Shown piece by piece: positions 35,787 to 45,000 of a stretch of DNA of 64,000 bases. A model generated the notes under the pieces. It made no database searches, was not told the origin of the DNA, and saw nothing but the letters and a program-made list of their open reading frames with translations. Source of the DNA: Pelodera strongyloides (Eukaryota > Nematoda > Chromadorea > Rhabditida > Rhabditidae). The DNA lies in assembly GCA_036852015.1 (NCBI GenBank), contig JAANDG010000027.1, positions 186,001 to 250,000 on the forward strand, given 5' to 3'. The position numbers and the translations under genes were made by a program. Position 1 is the first letter of the stretch. The number at the start of each line of letters is the position of its first letter.

Positions 35787-35827
<41 letters not shown>

Positions 35828-38800
35828 AACCGAGCCTGTGTAGTTACTTGTAAAATACGGTAATCACGCATTTTAATGAATATTTTAGGTGCTCGTCCCC
35901 CTATCTCTCTACATAACAGTCGAGTTGATCAAACTGGGTTTATTCTACTTTATGGAACAAGATTTGGAAATGTACGACGAAGAAAAGGTAAATGTACACG
36001 GTGGAACAGTTGGTGGCTGTCGCGAATAATATGCTAATTCCCTGCGTCAATATCACGAAACACTCCTAGTATTCACCAAAGCCTATTTCAGTGTTTTCTT
36101 TTCATATATATAAACAAGTTTTGAAGTAATGGCGAAACCGATGAAGTAATGAGGCGCATTTTCCGCGCTCTTGCACACGTTTTTTTCGTAGCAAGCTTTC
36201 ACGTGGTACGGCACGTGGTTTGTAACTTGTGCTGGGGAAAACCACGCATCACTTTAAAGCGAATTGCTAGCCCCTTTGGAAAATTTGCATATGATAAGCA
36301 AATCCTATGTATCCTATGCTAATTTTGTACGATCGTCCATGGCAATCGTACAAAATTTGCATAGGATACATAGGATTTGCTTATCATATGCAAATTTTCT
36401 AACGAGGCTAGCATTTCGCTTTAATGGAATGTTTACACGAGCTGTTTCAGGACGCCCGACTTCAAGTTCGAAACCTCACAATACCAGAAGAATTGGGCCA
36501 AATCACCCACGTTTTGAGTGATAAAACGGGGACAATTACGGAAAACGTGATGATGTTCAGAAGGTGCGCTTTCGACGAAACGGACTATGGCGCAATTATG
36601 GGCAAAGGACATGTAAGTCATCAGCGTAAAGTTTTGATTACGTGCGGAAATAAAGTCGAAGATGCCGATGTGGCGCAATTAGGATTATAGGCAATTAAGG
36701 GCAAGGGTCATGAAGTCAATTACGAGACACGTTGGTGATGCACGGTGGCAATATATAAGGTGTGTCGCAATTATGAGCGTCAACATCGCAATTCTGGAAT
36801 CAAGGGAGGACATTAAAGTGCAAATTAAGGTTAACTATGTGCAACATTGATGATGTGCGGCCGCAATAAAAAAAACATGTGCTCACTAGAATTCGCCAGG
36901 TTCTCGTGAGCTCGCTAATTACCTTTCAGCGAGAAGCTGGCGAAGGTGTTACAAATTAACCGCGCACTTCTTATTTATCTGGTTGGTACGCTGGTAGCGC
37001 ACTGGTCCACGCCGCGCGAATTCGCGCATGCTTCTAGCCGCGCGCAATGGCCGAGTTTCTGTTCCAAGAACAAATGGTGACAATCGTTGGACACCTTAGT
37101 AAATGATGTTTCTAATTGCTTAATTACTTCAGAATCGAATGCCGTCGACCGGGCTAAATACCGAACAGCAATTGTATATTCGCGTACTCGCTAATTGGCG
37201 TTACGACATTCGTTTACGCCATTTTTTCACCAATTTGGCAATTTGCAACACTGTGGTCGTGAATAGAGAACATAAGGACATGATTGAGGTATGGTAGCGT
37301 TATAAATTATTGTTCCTTCTTTTTTGTTCTCAAATATGTCAAAAAAAAGACATCCCTAGTTTCAAGCGATATGCACGTGGTTTGTGAAGCGAATATGGAC
37401 ATCTTCTGCATTATGCTTAAGGTTGACACAGAGGACACATAATTGACAACACATATATGAAGTGACAACACATATTTGCATATATGAAGTGCGCAGATAA
37501 CCCCCGAGCCCCGAACAATACCAATTTCGTAGCAAAGAATAGTTAGAATTACCATCCTTTAACTTATTCCTTTTAGATTGGCAGCTACGCCGAGGGTGTC
37601 TATACCATAGACAACTCTCAGTTTTACACAGTAACTGAGGAGGAGTTTAAACGTCGTCAAGAAGTATACAAAGTAAACCGGGATAGGATAATACGCTTTC
37701 AAGACGAGGCACCGTAAGTTTGCAGAAATGTTTATTCAACAAGCAAAGTGTATTCTAAAAATATAAGCTAAAGTGTCGGACTCATGGGAAAGAGTTTTCC
37801 TCAATTTTCGTATCCCGATAGTACGTGATCTCAGAAAATTGCCGTGAATAGCGCATTCAATTACGGCACTAATTCACAGAGTTATAAGAATGGTACAACG
37901 AGCTACGTTAGATAGAAACGCCAAAATGTTTCAAATTTCTTACACCCTTTTCTGAGAATAGGTTTCTGAGACTATCATCGTTCTCAAGCTGTAACTCTGT
38001 TTCTTAGTGGTCGTAATCGGATGCGTTGTTCACGATATTCTTTTCTGAAGTCCTGAGGCCGTATTCACCAACACACAGGGAGCCCTCGCTGGCCTCCCTA
38101 AGGAGCTAAAGAGTGTGTAGAGAGTGCGAGAGCAGAAGAGATTCAGAGCGCTCGTAGCCCCAGGGAGGGTTCCCTGTGTGTTGGTCAATAACTTTCGTCA
38201 TCGGAAAATCGGGGAAAACTATTTTTCCCGCCAGCCGAAGAACTAATATTATCAGGTCCCAGAGATTAGAGGGATCAATTCCCTATACAACATATGGAAC
38301 ATTGTAAGTTTGTTAAATCACTTTATTCGCTACATGGGAAATCAAAGAAACCGATATTTGCCCGATAAAGTCCCTCAAATACGGACCATGATCGGGCACA
38401 TATCGGAGTTTTCGGAAATGAGGCTTCCACTTTCCGTGGATATTGCACATTACTTCTTTAGACTATTATTTTTATACCCACGTTTTTGTTTTACGATAAC
38501 AATTACAGAATTGTTTTTTTTCTTTGCAGACCTCGCCCTGATCGCCCAGTATCTGAAGATACCGATGATTCAGCAGTGGAAGACATGTCCTCAGGTAGTG
38601 AGATTAATTTTTTTTTGCTGATTTGTTAAAGCGGTATGGCACGTGGTTTTGAAGTGAATTTGTTCCAGTCGGTCTTTATTGATTGATGCATTTGCACCAA
38701 TAAACGGGCAAACTGAGCTTGGCGCAAGAGTCGAACCCGTGACGTTTTCATTGGCAGCCACCAACTGCACTGCCATGTCTAGTCTAGAGTTAGTGTATAT

Positions 38801-38992
38801 TATTAGTAACGTCCAAAGAAGATATTTTTCAGATGAACTGGAGCCTACTTTATCGCGTGTCTCAACTTTCAGCCAGAAATTAGTGCATCGAATAAGCAGT
38901 TTGCCGGTCGTGCGAAGTTTGTGAGTTCTTGATATTTGGCATCAGTGAAATTTGGGAACGTTATACAGAAGGAGAGAGAGAGTAATAAAGAG

Positions 38993-39023
<31 letters not shown>

Positions 39024-42000
39024 AAAGATAGCGAGCGAGAGAGAAGAGAGTGAAGAGGGAGGCATGAAGAGACAGAGATATACGAGAGTTAGAGAAAGAG
39101 AGAGAGAGAAGAGGTATGCAGGAAGAAAGCCGCATCCAATTAATAAATTATAAATTATTCAAGGATCTCCTCTCCTTCCGGATCCGTAAACGATTTCCGC
39201 ACACGCAGAGGTCTACGCGGAGTTAAGAGGAAAAAGAAAGAGAGCAAGTACGAGGCAGAGAGTCCAGACGAGTATGCTCTTGTACAGGTAACACATTATA
39301 CATAGGATTATAGAAAGAAATTACAAGTTTATTTTAGATATTTTGAAGCGGTAGTTAATTTAAACCGGTAAACAACTTAGCAGCCCTATCTTCTCCCAGA
39401 AACGCATATATGTGTGTGCCCAGTACGTGCCGTATGGTTCAAATAGCCTGGTTTTGTCCGTTTGACGCTAGATTAACAACCTAAAAGACCTGATTTGAAG
39501 TAAAAAAGAGCATGATCCTATTATTTTATATTACCTTTCAGGGCGCCGCACAATACGGTTTTGTGCTCGAGGAGCGCGGCGCAACACACGTAACGCTAGA
39601 GTTGCCGGACCACGAGAAGAAGCGGTAAATATATTTATTTCAAAATAATTTGTTTATTGACTTATTTTTAGTTTTATTGATCGAAAATTCTCCCCATTTA
39701 TGCATATCAAAATAACAGAAATAATACAATTGCAGTCAAAATTGTTCCTTTTAGATTTGAAGTTCTTAAAATCCTTCCGTTTGATTCGAAGCGCAAAAGG
39801 ATGTCGATCATCGTGAGGGGACCGCGTGGGCCAATTCTTTATACAAAGGTAATTGCTCATCAAACAAAAAGAGAGCCGGTGGAGCGCCAGGAGCGCGCCA
39901 TTTGTGCGCGAAAAAAATGTTCCGAGTTTACAATTATCGCGCTCTCGCGCACATAGGGCCCACACAAGCAAGCCGCGTTTTGAAAAATGAAAATTCTGTA
40001 CTAAATTTCCAGGGCGCGGATAGTGCAATTCTTCCACGACTCGCCGAGCCGTCGCAAACAAATCTCCTGCAATTTGATGAGTTGGACGAGGCAGGTACGT
40101 ATATGAAAAAAATTTCGAGAATAAAATAACTTCCGGTATTTGAAAAGTATAGTGGAATTGCATTCCCGTGTATTGGTGTATTGTATGCAAATGAATATAA
40201 TTAGAATAAATCGCGCAGTTATTCGCATGCAAAAACATGGGAATAAAGCGCCCAACATACGTTTCAAAAATCGGACAAATGCCATATGTCACTCTTATTT
40301 TTTCACTCATCACTCATGTACTTAAAGCGAATTGCTAGCCCCTTTGGAAAATTTGCATATGATAAGCAAATCCTATGTATCCTATGCTAATTTTGTACGA
40401 TCGTCCGCGGCAATCGTACAAAATTAGCATAGGATACATAGGATTTGCTTATCATATGCAAATTTTCCAAAGAGGCTAGCATTTCGCTTTAACGTTTCCA
40501 ATTTGTCGTGACTAATGTTTTAAAATAAATATATTTTAGCCAGCTCCTCTACAACATCAACGCCCGTTGTGTCCGCCTCTATAAGTGTAGAGCGGGCCCG
40601 AGCCTTACTACATAAATATGCTTGCCGTGGACTCAGAACATTAGCCTACGGAATGCGACAACTTACCCATGAAGAATACGAGGAATTTAGGGAGAATTAT
40701 GATTTTGTAAGTTTTTTACTTTATTTATAATTTGACTAGAAGTGGTTTTTAGAAAAATGCTTGGTTAAAATAATACGCATAGACGATGAACTGCGGCTTA
40801 GGCAAATTACACACAACGGGCGAAACAAATGAATAAATAAACATAATTTCTACCAGAATCCCACATAGAATACACGTTGACTGTGTTCTGGACAGGTTTT
40901 GAGTTTTCCTTTTTCCGTTTTGTGCTTTCCGTTTTCCGCTTTCCGTTTTCGGTTTTCGGTTTTCCGTTTTCCGCTTTCCGTTTTCCACTTCATTTTTTAG
41001 TATTATTACGAACATTTAAAGGATCGCAGTCACTCCAAAATCATCATTTTGCTTCGAGTTTACTTGAATTTAGTAAAGAATAAAGAAAAATACTTTACCA
41101 AAACCGAATAATTTGAATTCCAATTCAGGGAGTGAACAAGTAGAAAAGTAGTTCTACTTAGCTACCGCGGGATTATGAAACGTGTAGTGATATGCCTGCA
41201 GACCCTTGCAGTATATGTAAAGATATAATATGCAGATATTTGCCGAAATAATTTGCATTCTCCCGATCGGGAAGCAGTTGTATGAACACGTTTTCGTGAT
41301 CCTGCGGTAGCTAAGTAGAACTACTTTTCTACTTGTTCACTCCCTGAGTTGGAATTCAAATTATTCGGTTTTGGTAAAGTATTTTTCTTTATTCTTTACT
41401 AAATTCAAGTAAACTCGAAGCAAAATGATGATTTTGGAGTGACTGCGATCCTTTAACACTGTTTTATAGATCGAATTGGATACTACTGGAGATCGGGAAC
41501 AAATGCTAGCCGAGGTAGCCGATAGAATAGAAAGGGAATTTGATCTTCTTGGTGTAACTGGTGTGGAGGATAAATTACAGGTGTGTGCGTTTTCAATGGA
41601 TAAACTTGGAAAAGTTTATAGCGAAATGCCGGCCGAAAAAAAAACAGCTGAATTCTTACGTATTTATGCAAAGTTGTTCGAATTTAGCTCGATTTTTTTT
41701 TATTCTAATTTATGTTCATTTGCATAAGCGGCATCCGCAAACTGGCGTACTCGATGTGTTTCAAAAACCGGCCGGTATTTTTCGCTTTAAAATTGTATTT
41801 AGGGTGGAGCCTACTTGTTTTGCCTTATTGTAGCTAGTTTCTTACCTTTCAGTTAACATAATATATGGAAGAAGAAACAATTGTGTTGGAGTAACGTAAA
41901 ATTGAGCAGTTTTCTATAAACTGAACAATATGACACAGTTCCGAAATATTTATTTCACTTGATATATTCTACATTTCACTTCATAGCATCGGTTTTTTAA

Positions 42001-45000
42001 TTTATTTTATCGTTCGTAGATCCACAGGAAAACGGAAAACCAAAAAAAAACATAAAAAGAAAACATAAAAAATCCCCGAACACGCACGAAAATAACGGGT
42101 TTGTTTATGTGTACGGTGTTTTTTTTTCAACATTGTCCGCGTTTTTTTGGTGTTTTCCTTTTCATATGTCGAATTGCTTACCGATTTTTACTGCATTATT
42201 TAGGACGGCGTGAAAGAGACGATTTGGTCACTTCGCGAAGCTGGCATGCAAGTCTGGCTTCTTACTGGAGATAAACTAGAAACGGCAGAAAATATTGGTT
42301 AGTATTGGCAGAAAATTGGTATTGGTTCGTAAAATATTGGCATAAAATTTTAAAATTATTTAATTCTTTCATCGGCACTTATGGCGTTGCGCTCTTTCTA
42401 AGAGTCTAATAAACATTTTAGTTGTACAAACTTTTTTTTTCCACATCGTATGGCCCGACATAAATATATTACTGTAGCCGTCCGTTACTTTCCAAAAATC
42501 GATAATTTATCTCAGAATGAGCATGAAAAATACGTATCCAATTTCTTTCCTTCTTTCAAAGATGAACAATAATTTCAGCTCGTTCATGTGGTCTCTTTGA
42601 CTTGCGAGTTCCAAATTTGCACATTGAAAACTTAATGGATGTGTCAAGCTCGGAAGGCACAGCTACTCGGTATAGATTTATCACTTAATTATTTTTATTC
42701 GGTTATCGCTTTTTTTTAAGTTTACGAGGGCCATAATTGCGACGGTACTCGAGTGTTACTGCGAGACAAAAGTTAAAGCGAAATACCGTCCGGTTTTTGA
42801 AACACCTCGAGTACACCAACCCTCTTATGCAGCTTATGCAAATGAACATAAATCAGAATGAAAAATCGAGCTAAATTCGAGTAACATGTAAGAATTCAGT
42901 TGTCCACGGTGCGTTTCAAAAACCAGCGGAGAAATTGTGTAAAGGGACAAGAACACCGGATATATCTTATTATATAAAAAATGTGTATATATATTTACAA
43001 TTTTTTATCATTTTTAAATAAGTTTTAGATGTAACATCATTCTTGCACCTGAGGTTCTCACTACACTAAAAAGCGGCGATCCAGTTCTATTGGAAGTTGT
43101 GAAGAGGTTAGTTTGTTTGTTGTAAGGCCATTATTTATTTGGTGCGACTAATTATATAGATATCCTAATTTCTGAAGAGCAATTATCACGATCAGAGGCA
43201 AATAGAAAACAGACCAAAAAGCATGTTGTGGTCAAATTATCTAATTGCTTTCCAATTTCCGTAATTACCATAATTGATAATTGCTTTCAGAAGTGCTTGC
43301 GTTCTCTGCTACAGAATGACACCGGCCGAAAAGAGCGAAGTAGTTACGTGTGTGAAAAAGTCGTTCAAAGGAAGAGTGCTGGCTATTGGTAAGATTTATT
43401 AATTATAATTTTCTACAATTAACCCTTGTTTATTTAAGCTACGTCTTTTCTGGGCATGACGGCAAATGGTATGCTATGGTGTATGGTACAGGTACATGCT
43501 GGTTTGCGAAGTCTAACCAACTTTGCATAAATAATAATAAATAATAATAAATAATAAATTAGCATATTTACAGGAGACGGTGCCAATGATGTGCCAATGA
43601 TCCAAGCTGCACATGTGGGAGTCGGAGTTAGTGGTAATGAAGGAATGCAGGTAATTATTAAAGCGAAATACATGCCGGTCTTTGAAACGCATCGAGTATA
43701 CCAGCATTCTTGTGCAGAATATGCAAATGAACATCAATTAGAATAAAAAATCGAGCTAAATTCGAGCAAATTAGCATAAATACCGAAGAATTCAGTTGTC
43801 CGCGATGCGTTTCAAAAACCGACCGGTATTTTGCTTTAACAATAATTAATAGGGACAGATTGTGAGAGATTATGAGAGTCAATGAGAGAGGATGAGAGCG
43901 AGAGACTAGAGAGAGAGGGGAGGGAGGGACATACAAAGAGATTGAGGGAGAGGAGAGGCAGCGAGAGAGTGCGAGGGATAAGAGAGAAACGTACAGTTGA
44001 TTCAGCATCATAACTTCCGATGATTTCAGGCCGTAATGGCTTCCGACTTTGCAATTGCTCGGTTCAAATTCCTACGACGTCTTTTACTTGTGCACGGACA
44101 CTGGAACTACGATCGGATCGCAAATACGTACCTGTACTTTTTGTACAAAAATGCGGTGGGTTAATAAATCAACCAACTAATCGATACCAAACTTTAAAGC
44201 GAAATACCGGTAGGTGTTTGAAACGCATCGAATACACCAACATTCTTATGCGTCATATGCAAATGAGCATAATTTGGCATAAAAAATAGACCACAATTAG
44301 ACATAGACCCTCTTCGCATAAATGCATAAGAATGCAGTTGTCCACGATGCGTTTCAAAAACCGGCCAGTATTTCGCTTTCAACAGCCAAAAAATAGATAC
44401 ATTGAAAATCAGATACGGAAGACACGACAGGATATACCACTGAAAATGCTCAACTAACAACCTAACAATATTACAGGCAAAATAGTACTTTTTGCGTGTT
44501 ATACACTTATTTATTTATTAAATAACACCGAGGTGTGCATCAAACACCAAACATCAAACATCAAACACAATACATACATTTATTTATGACTCATAATTGA
44601 ATTCACTCTCATTCAGCTTCATTATTTCTAACAATAAGGTATAGGATGCATCCAGTACAGTATAAAAAAATTAGTCATATGCGTCTTCCCAGATAAGCAA
44701 GACTCCCCAAGCGGGTACTCTCTCCCCGCGGGAACTATTTGGTGAATAAAGCTACCGTATTCCAGATGCTCGTCTTTGTCATCTTCTTCTGTCAATTCTA
44801 TAATGGATATTCGGGTGAAAGTCCAATGGATCCCATATACTCAATGTTCTATCCGATTATATTTACAAGGTATTTGGTTATTTTCACTTATTTCTAGTCT
44901 AGTTGTAGACCGCAATTGTGAAGCAGCAACTAAGCCTAAGCCTAAGCCTAAGCCTAAGCCTAAGACTAAGCCTAAGCCTAAGCCTAAGCCTAAGCCTAAG

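Noticed and set aside
39654..40313. 219-codon minus-strand open frame
   Set aside because: It overlaps two solid flippase exons on the plus strand plus a MITE, and shows no domain.
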